Below, piece by piece: positions 8,774-16,869 of a stretch of 64,000 nt of DNA; positions within the stretch are counted from its first letter, which is position 1; each line of letters starts with the position of its first letter. The notes under the pieces were generated by a model. That model saw nothing but the letters and a program-made list of their open reading frames with translations, was not told the DNA's origin and did no database searches. Both the position numbers and the translations under genes were made by a program. The stretch is from Allomuricauda sp. (lineage in GTDB: Bacteria; Bacteroidota; Bacteroidia; Flavobacteriales; Flavobacteriaceae): the NCBI RefSeq assembly GCF_013911645.1, contig NZ_JACESV010000006.1, positions 1 to 64,000 on the forward strand, given 5' to 3'.

Positions 8774-9340
8774 TTATTTGGATTTTGGTGCTTGGATTTT
8801 GGAATTTTCGCTCAAGTGTATGAGCGCAAAAACTGCATAATTAACCATATCCTGATAGTTGGCATCCACACCTTCACTCACCAAGGTAGCCCCTTGATTG
8901 TCCTCAATCTGTTTTACGCGCAACAACTTTTGCAAAATCAAATCAGTGAGCGAACTCACCCGCATATCCCTCCAAGCTTCGCCATAATCGTGATTTTTGT
9001 CTTCCATCAATTTTTTGGTGATAGCGACTTCCTCATCATAAAGTGCAATGGCTTCGTCGGCGGTTAGGTCCGGTTGTTCCACTACCCCTTTTTTAATCTG
9101 GATAAGCGCCATAATGGAATAATTGATAATTCCGATAAACTCGGAACGCTCATCTTCATCCACTTTTCTCACCTCGTTCTGTTGTAGGCTTCGAATGCGC
9201 TGGGCTTTTATAAAAATCTGATCTGTTAATGACGGTAACCGTAGGATTCGCCAAGCTGTGCCGTAATCCTTGGCTTTTTTCAAAAACAATTCCCGGCAGG
9301 TTTGTATCACCTCATCGTATTGTTGGGAAGTATGCTGCAT
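8774..9340 (-). CDS. DUF1599 domain-containing protein, internally duplicated
   Basis: 188 residues made of two similar halves. Half one has KKAKDYGTAWRILRLPSLTD and a later IGIINYSIMALIQI; half two has DKNHDYGEAWRDMRVSSLTD and MVNYAVFALIHL. The DYG-AWR-R-SLTD pattern is characteristic of DUF1599, a family sometimes linked to nucleotide modification in phages but without proven function in Bacteroidetes. The last residues (SKIQAPKSK) are encoded inside the right inverted-repeat arm, so the native C-terminus may have been replaced. Divergent from folP with a 95-base intergenic gap. Confidence 0.88.
   Translation of the reverse strand: MQHTSQQYDEVIQTCRELFLKKAKDYGTAWRILRLPSLTDQIFIKAQRIRSLQQNEVRKVDEDERSEFIGIINYSIMALIQIKKGVVEQPDLTADEAIALYDEEVAITKKLMEDKNHDYGEAWRDMRVSSLTDLILQKLLRVKQIEDNQGATLVSEGVDANYQDMVNYAVFALIHLSENSKIQAPKSK
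8776..8806. repeat. Right inverted-repeat arm of the four-helix-bundle unit
   Basis: Near reverse complement of the left arm at 8346-8371. It overlaps the end of the DUF1599 coding sequence. Confidence 0.7.
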
Positions 9341-9435
9341 GTATTGTTGCTAATTTGCGTAAATTTCGTCCAACTTGCTTGTGCCCAAAAGCACTTTGCC
9401 AAAGATAATGAAACCCAACAAAGCAGATATTTTTT

Positions 9436-10269
9436 ATGACCATAAACTGCAAAGGTGAACTTGTAGACCTAAAAAGGCCCAAAGTAATGGGCATCCTCAA
9501 CCTTACTCCAGATTCTTTTTTTGATGGTGGAAAGTACAAGGATGAGGGTTCCATACTCACGCAAGTTGAATATATGCTCGGCCATGGTGCCGCTTTTATT
9601 GATATGGGCGCCTATAGTTCGCGACCTGGTGCCGAACATGTTCCAGAGGATGAGGAATTGCGCAGAATGGTTCCCGTTATCGACCTTATCCTGAGAAGGT
9701 TTCCGGACACCTTAATTTCTGTGGATACATTCAGAAGTAAGGTGGCTGCAGAAAGTATTGAGCATGGTGCGGCCATTATTAACGACATTGCCGCGGCAAA
9801 TTTGGATGATGAAATGTTTGGAACCATTGCCAAATACCAAGTTCCGTATATTATGATGCACATGAAAGACACCCCACAATCCATGCAGAAAGAAGCTGTC
9901 TACGATAACTTAATAAATGACCTCAGGTTTTATTTTTCAGAAAAAGCCCAGAAGGCCACTTCCCAAAAAATAAATGATATTATTATAGACCCAGGCTTTG
10001 GCTTTGCCAAGACAACGGAACAAAATTATACGCTTTTAAACCATTTGGATATGTTCCAAACCTTTGGTTTGCCTATTTTGATAGGGTTGAGCAGAAAATC
10101 CATGATCTACAAAGTGTTGGAATCATCCCCACAAGAGGCTTTGAACGGCACCACGGCCCTGCACACCATCGCCCTTTTAAGGGGTGCAAACATTATTCGG
10201 GCCCACGATGTAAAAGAAGCTACGGAATGTGTTAAACTTGTGGAGGCCTTAAAAGAGAACGCACTCTAA
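9436..10269 (+). CDS. folP: Dihydropteroate synthase
   Basis: 277 residues. It condenses p-aminobenzoate with dihydropterin pyrophosphate in folate synthesis. Visible motifs: GILNLTPDSFFDGG (pterin and pyrophosphate loop), DMGAYSSRPGAE, IINDIAAAN, DPGFGFAKT and GLSRKSM (K/R of the active site). Length is normal. It is the first gene of a plus-strand pair with cdaA, 44 bases apart. Confidence 0.97.
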   Translation: MTINCKGELVDLKRPKVMGILNLTPDSFFDGGKYKDEGSILTQVEYMLGHGAAFIDMGAYSSRPGAEHVPEDEELRRMVPVIDLILRRFPDTLISVDTFRSKVAAESIEHGAAIINDIAAANLDDEMFGTIAKYQVPYIMMHMKDTPQSMQKEAVYDNLINDLRFYFSEKAQKATSQKINDIIIDPGFGFAKTTEQNYTLLNHLDMFQTFGLPILIGLSRKSMIYKVLESSPQEALNGTTALHTIALLRGANIIRAHDVKEATECVKLVEALKENAL

Positions 10270-10313
10270 TTTGAGGTTCTCCTATTTTTGCTAATTTTAC
10301 AAAAACACTGCGG

Positions 10314-11102
10314 TTGGATTTTTTAAATTTTCTCGAGTTCAAGATTACGGATATTATCGACATAGTCCTCGTGGCCGCACTCCTGTATTACATTTATAAA
10401 CTGGTCAAGGGCACGGTGGCCATCAATATTTTTATTGGGATAGTGATTGTTTGGGCGCTGTGGAAACTAACCGAATTGCTGCAAATGAAAATGATCAGCA
10501 GTATGGTCGGCGGCTTTATGAACATTGGTTTGATTGCCCTGATCATTGTGTTTCAGCAAGAGATTCGAAAGTTTTTGCTGATGATCGGCTCCACCAACTT
10601 TGCCTCCAAACGCAATATTTTTAAACATTTTAAATTCCTAAAGCAAGAGGCCATTGCCACCAATACCGATGTGGATGCCATAATTGGTGCCTGTGAACGC
10701 ATGGGCAGTTCCAAAACGGGGGCACTGATCGTAATTGAACGCAACAATTCCATGGATTTTGTAAAATCCACCGGAGATGCCATGAACATAAAGGTGACCC
10801 AACCTATATTGGAAAGCATTTTCTTTAAAAACAGCCCGTTGCACGATGGAGCCATTGTAATCCAAGATAACTTTATTACCGCCACAAGAGTGATTCTACC
10901 GGTTTCCAACGACCGAAACATTCCCCTCCGTTTCGGATTGCGACATAGGGCTGCCGTGGGAATCACGGAAAAAACCGATGCACTGTGCTTGGTAGTGAGC
11001 GAGGAAACAGGTTCCATATCCTACATTAAAAATGGGGAGTTTGTTCCATTTAAAGGAAGAGAGGAACTGATACATCGTATTAAAAAGGATTTGGAGCAAT
11101 AA
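10314..11102 (+). CDS. cdaA: Diadenylate cyclase CdaA
   Basis: 262 residues. It makes cyclic di-AMP from two ATP at the inner membrane. Three N-terminal membrane segments (about 13-85) precede the DAC domain with the DGA motif at 178-180 (PLHDGAIVI) and RHR at 210-212. The start is TTG at 10314, which gives the usual N-terminus MDFLNFLEF; no ATG in frame fits. It lies downstream of folP, as in many Flavobacteria. Eight bases after its stop lies a detached copy of the ABC-transporter 3' end on the opposite strand. Confidence 0.95.
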   Translation: MDFLNFLEFKITDIIDIVLVAALLYYIYKLVKGTVAINIFIGIVIVWALWKLTELLQMKMISSMVGGFMNIGLIALIIVFQQEIRKFLLMIGSTNFASKRNIFKHFKFLKQEAIATNTDVDAIIGACERMGSSKTGALIVIERNNSMDFVKSTGDAMNIKVTQPILESIFFKNSPLHDGAIVIQDNFITATRVILPVSNDRNIPLRFGLRHRAAVGITEKTDALCLVVSEETGSISYIKNGEFVPFKGREELIHRIKKDLEQ

Positions 11103-11109
11103 ATCCAGA

Positions 11110-11190
11110 TTAAGCCACCTCCTCGGCCAAAAATTGTGCATTGTACAAATCATTGTAGTAGTCTCCATTTTTTAGGAGCTCTTGGTGCAT
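11110..11190 (-). pseudogene. Detached 3' end of the MsbA-like ABC transporter gene
   Basis: Read on the minus strand this codes MHQELLKNGDYYNDLY then NAQFLAEEVA and stop. That matches the last 26 residues of the intact transporter at 15097-16869 (THKELLKKGGYYNDLY, TAQFLAEEVA). Positions 11112-11160 match 15099-15147 at 47 of 49 bases, with the first 29 identical. No transporter sequence is upstream of it. Because it directly abuts cdaA, it is probably the original gene end, left behind when DNA was inserted. Confidence 0.85.
11112..11160. repeat. Island boundary direct repeat, left
   Basis: 47 of 49 bases identical to 15099-15147, including a perfect 29-base core (11112-11140). Together the copies bracket the lipoprotein island in the manner of attachment-site repeats. 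Confidence 0.85.
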
Positions 11191-11360
11191 CCTTTCCTTG
11201 CAATACCCAGTAACGCAAATCCTTCGCCTCCTGTTGTAACAGGGTCTATATCGGAAAGATAAAAAAACTCATATTTTGTAGCACCTTTTTTCTTCCCTTC
11301 TTCAAAATTGTTATCTGTCAACTGAAAAGGGGCTTTTATCAATTCATATAGGCTGTTCAT
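11172..11360 (-). CDS. Possible small ORF or gene remnant
   Basis: 62 codons from ATG 11360 (MNSLYELIKAPFQL...), running into the detached transporter end in another frame. No family is recognised and there is no signal peptide. An earlier in-frame start at 11435 would overlap the oppositely oriented lipoprotein gene at 11428 and is less likely. It may be the remains of a gene disrupted at the island edge; it could also be chance. Confidence 0.25.
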   Translation of the reverse strand: MNSLYELIKAPFQLTDNNFEEGKKKGATKYEFFYLSDIDPVTTGGEGFALLGIARKGCTKSS

Positions 11361-11427
11361 CAATTCAAAGAAAATTGAACGATTTGTTTGTGTTAATATT
11401 GAGTTAACCCATAAAATCTTACCTGAC

Positions 11428-13335
11428 ATGAACAATCCATATTACAGATTTGCATACACAATTCTTTCATTATCCCTTTTTATGGTACAAAGTTGTCAAA
11501 AAGAGGATTATATGGGTGAAGTCGAAACACATGACCGGATTGCCCAAATCGAGGAAAATTTTAACACCGGCAAGTTGCTAAAGAACCCTTACGAAATCCA
11601 TACTTTTAGAAGGGCCTATCAGAAAGTGCTGGACAGTTTGGAATATGGGAGTTATGATACAGGGAAAGGATACAACAACCTTAAAAAAAAGAAAAAGGAT
11701 ACTAGTGATATACAGCCCAATTATCTGTATATTAAGTTCAGTCCCGAATCGGACGCACAGGAAAACAGATTAAGGAAACATCGCAAAATAATTTGCCTTG
11801 ATTACCCTTTTGAATATGAGAACGGAGAGCTTTATCATAAAGAAAACCCGCTAGGGGAAGGAGAAAGATTGTCCTATTACACAAGCATCCCCATAGATGC
11901 CAAATATCCTAAAAACATACCCCATACCATACTCCAAGAAATGTATCTTCCTGAAAAAGATGAAACCTTAAATGACACCAAAACATCTGGCAAAAAGACC
12001 TTACGCGGTCTTGTTGATGATGAAGTGGATTTTATGAACCATGCTATAGAGCAAGCGTATGCCGATACCGATAATGAAGATTTGTTGCCAGAACCTCCTT
12101 TGGACAAAAATGGTTGTGAAACCTGCTTTTTGGGAATAAATTTAAGGGCTAAATGGCGACCCAGCGGCAATGTGAAAATTTTTGACGACAATATGGGGAC
12201 ATCCACGTATACGGTGAAAGAGTGCCAAACCTCCTATATCTACGATTATTCATCGTGCGACAATAACTTGAAAAGTAGTGTGGAGACAGGAAAGTTAATA
12301 ATACCGGAACAAAACCTTTGTCCCCAAAAAATTGAAACAAAAACTTGTAAGAATGTCACCAAAACCCGGAATGGCAGTTATGTGCCCATTAATGGTGCCA
12401 ATATATTGATACGGGATACATGGACCTTGGATCGCGCTATAGCCGATGCTCAAGGAAATTTTAAACATAAAGAGGTTAGGGCAAAAGTGAGATATGTGAT
12501 CAAATGGGATCGCTTTGAGTTTAGTATTCGGGACCATTCAGGTTTAACACAGGCAGAAGACAAAGGCCCAAAATTGTACAAACAACCTTGGAACCTTAAG
12601 ATAAACGGAGGGAGAATGAAGTACAGGGGGCAAATATTCCAAGCGGCCATGCATTTTTACTATCATAACATAGGTGGGTTGACCAGACCGCCGACAAACG
12701 GGTTTTGGAAAACCCAAATCAAAATCGCAGCCGTAGAGACCAGTCAAGGCCCATCATCTACGAAAATGCAGGTGGGTCATGGTACCTTTGGCATAGTGCC
12801 CCATATAAAAATTAAACAATATGGTGAGCCTTCCGAGGAAATTTATGGCACTACAATACACGAATTGGCGCATGCTGCCCATTGGCGTATTGATCCCATT
12901 TCTTGGGATGATTTGGTTGAACAAGGATACATTTATAATGGAGGAAGCAACAATCCTGGCCCAGCAGGAGCAAGTGCCCGCCGTCTCATGGAAAGTTGGG
13001 CAACGGGAGTGGAAATTTATCTTACCAATATGCGGTATAGAAGACTGGGACCGAATAGTTATAAATATAAAACTACAAATCTTCAAGAGAGACCGATTGA
13101 TAATGGTGGGAGTATAGTAAAATTTTACACAACAACGTTTTATGATATGTATGATTCTTTTAATCAAAGGGATGAATATGGCATTAAAGTTCCAATGGAC
13201 AGGGTTTCAGGATTGACTTGGCCGAATATGGAAAAATCCTTGATTGGCTCGACCAGATGGGAGGAATGTAGGGAAAAAAATGTTGCAATCTCTGGACAGT
13301 CCTATAAAATTCGAGAATTGTTTAATAACTGGTAA
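11428..13335 (+). CDS. Secreted lipoprotein with HExxH zinc-metallopeptidase motif
   Basis: 635 residues. A signal peptide ends in lipobox VQSC (Cys23), so it should be lipid-anchored. The N-terminal third is charged and helical with a KKKKKD stretch. The middle has a Cys cluster (CETC, KECQ, SSCD, LCPQ, KTCK) and a carboxypeptidase-regulatory-like segment (VPINGANILIRDTWTLDRAI). The C-terminal domain carries HELAHAAHW with H478, E479 and H482. E522 and E529 in RLMESWATGVE are 40 and 47 residues later and could be the third zinc ligand as in gluzincins. I do not recognise the family; protease activity is inferred from the motif alone. It is the first plus-strand gene of the island, 7 bases before the first small lipoprotein gene. 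Confidence 0.85.
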   Translation: MNNPYYRFAYTILSLSLFMVQSCQKEDYMGEVETHDRIAQIEENFNTGKLLKNPYEIHTFRRAYQKVLDSLEYGSYDTGKGYNNLKKKKKDTSDIQPNYLYIKFSPESDAQENRLRKHRKIICLDYPFEYENGELYHKENPLGEGERLSYYTSIPIDAKYPKNIPHTILQEMYLPEKDETLNDTKTSGKKTLRGLVDDEVDFMNHAIEQAYADTDNEDLLPEPPLDKNGCETCFLGINLRAKWRPSGNVKIFDDNMGTSTYTVKECQTSYIYDYSSCDNNLKSSVETGKLIIPEQNLCPQKIETKTCKNVTKTRNGSYVPINGANILIRDTWTLDRAIADAQGNFKHKEVRAKVRYVIKWDRFEFSIRDHSGLTQAEDKGPKLYKQPWNLKINGGRMKYRGQIFQAAMHFYYHNIGGLTRPPTNGFWKTQIKIAAVETSQGPSSTKMQVGHGTFGIVPHIKIKQYGEPSEEIYGTTIHELAHAAHWRIDPISWDDLVEQGYIYNGGSNNPGPAGASARRLMESWATGVEIYLTNMRYRRLGPNSYKYKTTNLQERPIDNGGSIVKFYTTTFYDMYDSFNQRDEYGIKVPMDRVSGLTWPNMEKSLIGSTRWEECREKNVAISGQSYKIRELFNNW

Positions 13336-13342
13336 ATTTCCG

Positions 13343-13774
13343 ATGATGAATCTTAAAAAAATATTGTTATATCTAATTGTCCCATTTCTTATAATTTCTT
13401 GCTGGCCCAGGGAAATGGAGGAAACAATTAATCTAGTCATAAACAGTGATTTGGATAACCGTGTAGATATGAAGTTTTTTAGAAATGGTCTTTCAAGTGA
13501 GCGGAAGACTATTTCCAAAACGGGTCCGGGAGAAATTTTCAGGGATGGAGACACAGATATGGGAGTGCAGATTCACGGAATTTTTCAAGCAGACTCCATA
13601 GAGTTGATTTTTGACAATGAACGTATTGAAACGCATAAACTATTCTACAACGAACCTGTTGGTAATAGCTTATTTGATTTTAGTTCCTATCAAAGAAAAG
13701 GGGACACCTATACCTACACCATAGATACCAAAAATTACAACAACGCTACTCCATGCAATGGACCTTGCTATTGA
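13343..13774 (+). CDS. Small lipoprotein, tandem family copy 1
   Basis: 143 residues from ATG 13343, 7 bases after the HExxH gene stop. Signal peptide with lipobox IISC, then WPREMEET. Family landmarks shared with copies 3 and 4: a D-N-R/Q-V block, FFRNG, SKTGPGEIF, ADSIELIFDNER, and a C-terminal YTIDTKNYNNATPC-NGPCY with two cysteines likely to pair. No known domain is recognised; the pattern suggests a small beta-sandwich. An earlier in-frame start would overlap the HExxH gene and lacks a signal peptide. Confidence 0.8.
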   Translation: MMNLKKILLYLIVPFLIISCWPREMEETINLVINSDLDNRVDMKFFRNGLSSERKTISKTGPGEIFRDGDTDMGVQIHGIFQADSIELIFDNERIETHKLFYNEPVGNSLFDFSSYQRKGDTYTYTIDTKNYNNATPCNGPCY

Positions 13775-13786
13775 TTATTTGTCAAA

Positions 13787-14216
13787 ATGAGATATCCAAT
13801 TATTGGAATAATAGCTTTTATGATTGTTTTTGGATGCACTCCAGAACAATCCACAGTTTCAGAATATCAAATTGAAAATGGTCTGGATATTCCAATAAGT
13901 GCTGCGGTTTTTTAGAAATGGATTTCCTAGTACAACAATGACTTCTGTTACCCTTAAAGATTTAGGGGCAACATTTAAACAATCTGGAGAAACCTTAGGG
14001 TCAAATACGACTCCTTTTGATGTATTCGATGCTGACTCAATTTCAATAATTTTTAATGAAGAAAGAATACAAGGGCATAATTTGTTCGAGCCAAAGGGGT
14101 TTTCATTGTTGAATCAGCAAGATTACCAAAATATGGGCAATGGCAAGTTTCTGTACTTGATAGGCCAGGATAATTATGATGCATCGGTTGCTTGCGAAGA
14201 TAATTGTAGTAATTAA
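13787..14216 (+). pseudogene. Small lipoprotein, tandem family copy 2, frameshifted
   Basis: Starts at ATG 13787 with a signal peptide and lipobox VFGC. It reads through NGLDIPISAA and then hits TAG right after a run gcggtttttt (about 13904-13913). Removing one base there restores FFRNGFPS and the rest of the family sequence to the TAA at 14214-14216, with the same spacing as its paralogs. It also lacks the WPRE motif and is the most diverged copy (end CEDNCSN). Either a real +1 frameshift, a phase-variable or slippery site, or a sequencing error in a homopolymer. Confidence 0.75.
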
Positions 14217-14219
14217 GAG

Positions 14220-14651
14220 ATGGCCCGTTACTCCAAGAAAGCGTTTCTTCTGTTCATTTTTGCTCTCCTATGTTCTTGCTGGCCCAGAGAAATCGAGGAA
14301 ACCAGTATAATTGTAATAAACAATGGATTGGATAACCGTGTGGACATGCAATTTTTTAGAAATAGTATTCCCAGTGGGCCGGAAATAGTTTCTAAAACTG
14401 GAAAAGGGGAAATTTTTAGAGGGGAAGACACGTCCACTGTTGTAGTCATTAACCAAATTCTTCAGGCCGATTCCATTGTATTGATTTTTGACAATGAGCG
14501 TGCTGAAACACATTTTTTGCATACTGTGGTGCCTGTCGGTCACAGTTTATTTAATAATGATTCCTACAAACATGACGGTAACACAAGTACCTATACTATA
14601 GATGCCAAAAATTACAACAATGCGATTCCCTGCGATGGGCCTTGTAATTAA
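14220..14651 (+). CDS. Small lipoprotein, tandem family copy 3
   Basis: 143 residues. Signal peptide with lipobox LCSC followed by WPREIEET. It shares NNGLDNRVDMQFFRN, SKTGKGEIFRGED, ADSIVLIFDNER and YTIDAKNYNNAIPCDGPC with copy 4, and the DNA of the two C-terminal regions is also very similar. Predicted lipid-anchored and exported. Function unknown. It starts 3 bases after the end of copy 2 and its last codons contain the start of copy 4. Confidence 0.82.
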   Translation: MARYSKKAFLLFIFALLCSCWPREIEETSIIVINNGLDNRVDMQFFRNSIPSGPEIVSKTGKGEIFRGEDTSTVVVINQILQADSIVLIFDNERAETHFLHTVVPVGHSLFNNDSYKHDGNTSTYTIDAKNYNNAIPCDGPCN

Positions 14652-15075
14652 ACTTGTAAGAACGATATTGACCTTGATTACCGTACTGCTGGCAATGTCT
14701 TGCTGGCCCAGGGAAATGGAGGAAACTGGTATTATAATTATTAACAACGGATTGGATAATCAAGTACAAATGCGCTTTTTCACCAATGGTCTGCCGAGTG
14801 GACAAAAGATGGTTTCTAAAACAGGAAAAGGAGAGATTTTTAGGGGTGAGGATACTGCTAGGGTAGTCCTGACTCACCAAATACTCCAAGCCGACTCCAT
14901 TGTCATGGTTTTTGACAATAAACGTCTTGAAACTCATTTCCTTTATACAGTGGAGCCAAAAGGCCACAGTTTGTTTAAAAGCGATTCATATACACATGAT
15001 GGTAACACAAGTACCTATACTATAGACGCCAAAAATTATAACAATGCCATTCCTTGTGATGGGCCTTGCTATTGA
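14635..15075 (+). CDS. Small lipoprotein, tandem family copy 4
   Basis: 146 residues from ATG 14635, which lies inside the last 17 bases of copy 3 (the conserved GATGGGCC of the PCDGPC codons). The sequence begins MGLVIKLVRTILTLIT and has lipobox AMSC followed by WPREMEET, so this start gives a good signal peptide; the earlier in-frame start at 14602 does not. The body has the same blocks as copy 3 and ends PCDGPCY. It is the last gene of the island before the ABC-transporter end. Confidence 0.8.
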   Translation: MGLVIKLVRTILTLITVLLAMSCWPREMEETGIIIINNGLDNQVQMRFFTNGLPSGQKMVSKTGKGEIFRGEDTARVVLTHQILQADSIVMVFDNKRLETHFLYTVEPKGHSLFKSDSYTHDGNTSTYTIDAKNYNNAIPCDGPCY

Positions 15076-15096
15076 TGATTTATAAAAATAAGACAA

Positions 15097-16869
15097 TCAA
15101 GCCACCTCCTCGGCCAAAAATTGTGCAGTGTACAAATCGTTGTAGTAACCACCTTTTTTAAGAAGTTCTTTATGGGTGCCGATTTCAACGATCTTACCGG
15201 CATCCATCACAATGATCTTGTCGGCTTTTTTGATGGTCGCCAAACGGTGTGCAATGATAATTGAGGTCCTCCCTTCGGTAATCTTATCGGTCGCCTGCTG
15301 TATCAGTTGCTCAGAGTACGTATCCACGGAGGATGTAGCCTCGTCCAGAATCAAAATACTTGGATTGCTTACATAGGCGCGTAAAAAGGCAATCAACTGG
15401 CGTTGACCACTGGAAAGCATGGTTCCCCGCTCTTTTACATTGTATTGGTAACCTCCCGGCAAACTCGAAATAAATTCGTGCACGCCAATTTGTTTGGCAG
15501 CTGCTTCAATCTGTTCGGTGGTAATGGATTCGTCACGAAGCGAAATGTTATTTGCAATGGTATCGGCAAACAGAAAAACATCTTGCAGTACAATCGCAAT
15601 ATGGGAACGTAGTGATTTTAAGGTATAGTCGTCCAAACACACATCATCCACCAAAATTTTTCCGGAACTGATTTCATAGAATCGATTGAGCAGATTGATG
15701 ATGGTAGATTTACCTGCTCCCGTTGCACCAACTATGGCCACTGTTTCCCCAGCTTTCACTTTGAATGAGATTCCGTGCAGTACTTCTTCATCGGGCACAT
15801 AACCAAAACGGACATCTTTAAATTCAATATCGCCTTTTACGTCTTCTTTCTCAACGGTGCCATTATCATCAATATGGCTGTCGGTATCCAAAATTTTGAA
15901 CACACGGTTAGCAGCTACCATCCCCATTTGCAAGGTATTGAACTTGTCCGCAATCTGACGAAGCGGACGGAACAACAGGTCCATCAAGAAAAAGAAGGCC
16001 ACGATGGCCCCTTTGTTGTCCATCCCCACATTTTCTATATTCTGAATCACACCGAAATACACCACCAATCCAATACCAATGGAGTTGGAAATTTCCGCTA
16101 TCGGAAAAAATATGGAGTTGTACCAAACCGTCTTCAACCATGCATTCTGATGCTTTTCGTTGATGACTCGGAACTTTTCTTTTTCAATTTCCTCTCGGTT
16201 GAAGAGTTGAACAATCTTCATTCCCGCTATGCGCTCCTGCACAAAGGAATTTAAGTTGGATACTTGGGCACGTACTTCAACAAAAGCTACCTTCATGGCT
16301 TGCTGAAAGAGACGCGTAGCAATCAAAATAACAGGCATAATGGCAAACACAATCAAGGCCAGTTTCCAGTTAATGACCACCATAATGATGGCTGCCGACA
16401 ACATTTTAAGGGCATCGGCCACAATCATAAAAAATCCCTGACTGAATATTTCCCCTATTCGCTGCATATCCGCCACCGCCCTTGTGACCAAAACCCCGAT
16501 GGAAGAATTGTCGAAATAGGTCATTTTAAAGCTGGTCATCTTCTCAAAAAGATTGATTCGGATATCGCGTATTACAGACTCTCCGAGTAAGTTCGCGTAA
16601 TAGTTGAACAACAATTGTGTGGTTACCTGGCCCAACAAAAAGGCCAACATGTACAAGACGTTCTGAAGCAGCTGACCCGAGTCCTTATTTTCCAAAGATT
16701 GATTTATGATGGTTTTGACCAACAACGGAATCCCAATAGCGAAAGCTGCGGACAGGATGGCCACAATGGCCACCAACCAAAAAATGCCCCTGTAGGGTCT
16801 GGTCCGTGAAAAAACCCGTTTGAACAATCGAAAATCAAACGCTTTTCCTACATCATCCTTTTTGCTCAT
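15097..16869 (-). CDS. ABC transporter, fused permease and ATPase (MsbA-like)
   Basis: About 590 residues. The N-terminal six-helix exporter domain (about 20-320) is followed by a nucleotide-binding domain with Walker A GATGAGKST, signature LSSGQRQL, Walker B ILILDEATSS and the H-loop IIAHRLATI. A half-transporter that would act as a homodimer at the inner membrane; lipid or drug export is likely, but the substrate is not readable. I start at ATG 16869, which overlaps the truA end by 17 bases; a TTG just before it is less likely. Its last 26 codons occur again next to cdaA. Confidence 0.93.
   Translation of the reverse strand: MSKKDDVGKAFDFRLFKRVFSRTRPYRGIFWLVAIVAILSAAFAIGIPLLVKTIINQSLENKDSGQLLQNVLYMLAFLLGQVTTQLLFNYYANLLGESVIRDIRINLFEKMTSFKMTYFDNSSIGVLVTRAVADMQRIGEIFSQGFFMIVADALKMLSAAIIMVVINWKLALIVFAIMPVILIATRLFQQAMKVAFVEVRAQVSNLNSFVQERIAGMKIVQLFNREEIEKEKFRVINEKHQNAWLKTVWYNSIFFPIAEISNSIGIGLVVYFGVIQNIENVGMDNKGAIVAFFFLMDLLFRPLRQIADKFNTLQMGMVAANRVFKILDTDSHIDDNGTVEKEDVKGDIEFKDVRFGYVPDEEVLHGISFKVKAGETVAIVGATGAGKSTIINLLNRFYEISSGKILVDDVCLDDYTLKSLRSHIAIVLQDVFLFADTIANNISLRDESITTEQIEAAAKQIGVHEFISSLPGGYQYNVKERGTMLSSGQRQLIAFLRAYVSNPSILILDEATSSVDTYSEQLIQQATDKITEGRTSIIIAHRLATIKKADKIIVMDAGKIVEIGTHKELLKKGGYYNDLYTAQFLAEEVA
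15099..15147. repeat. Island boundary direct repeat, right
   Basis: Partner of 11112-11160; it forms the present 3' coding end of the ABC transporter gene. Confidence 0.85.
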
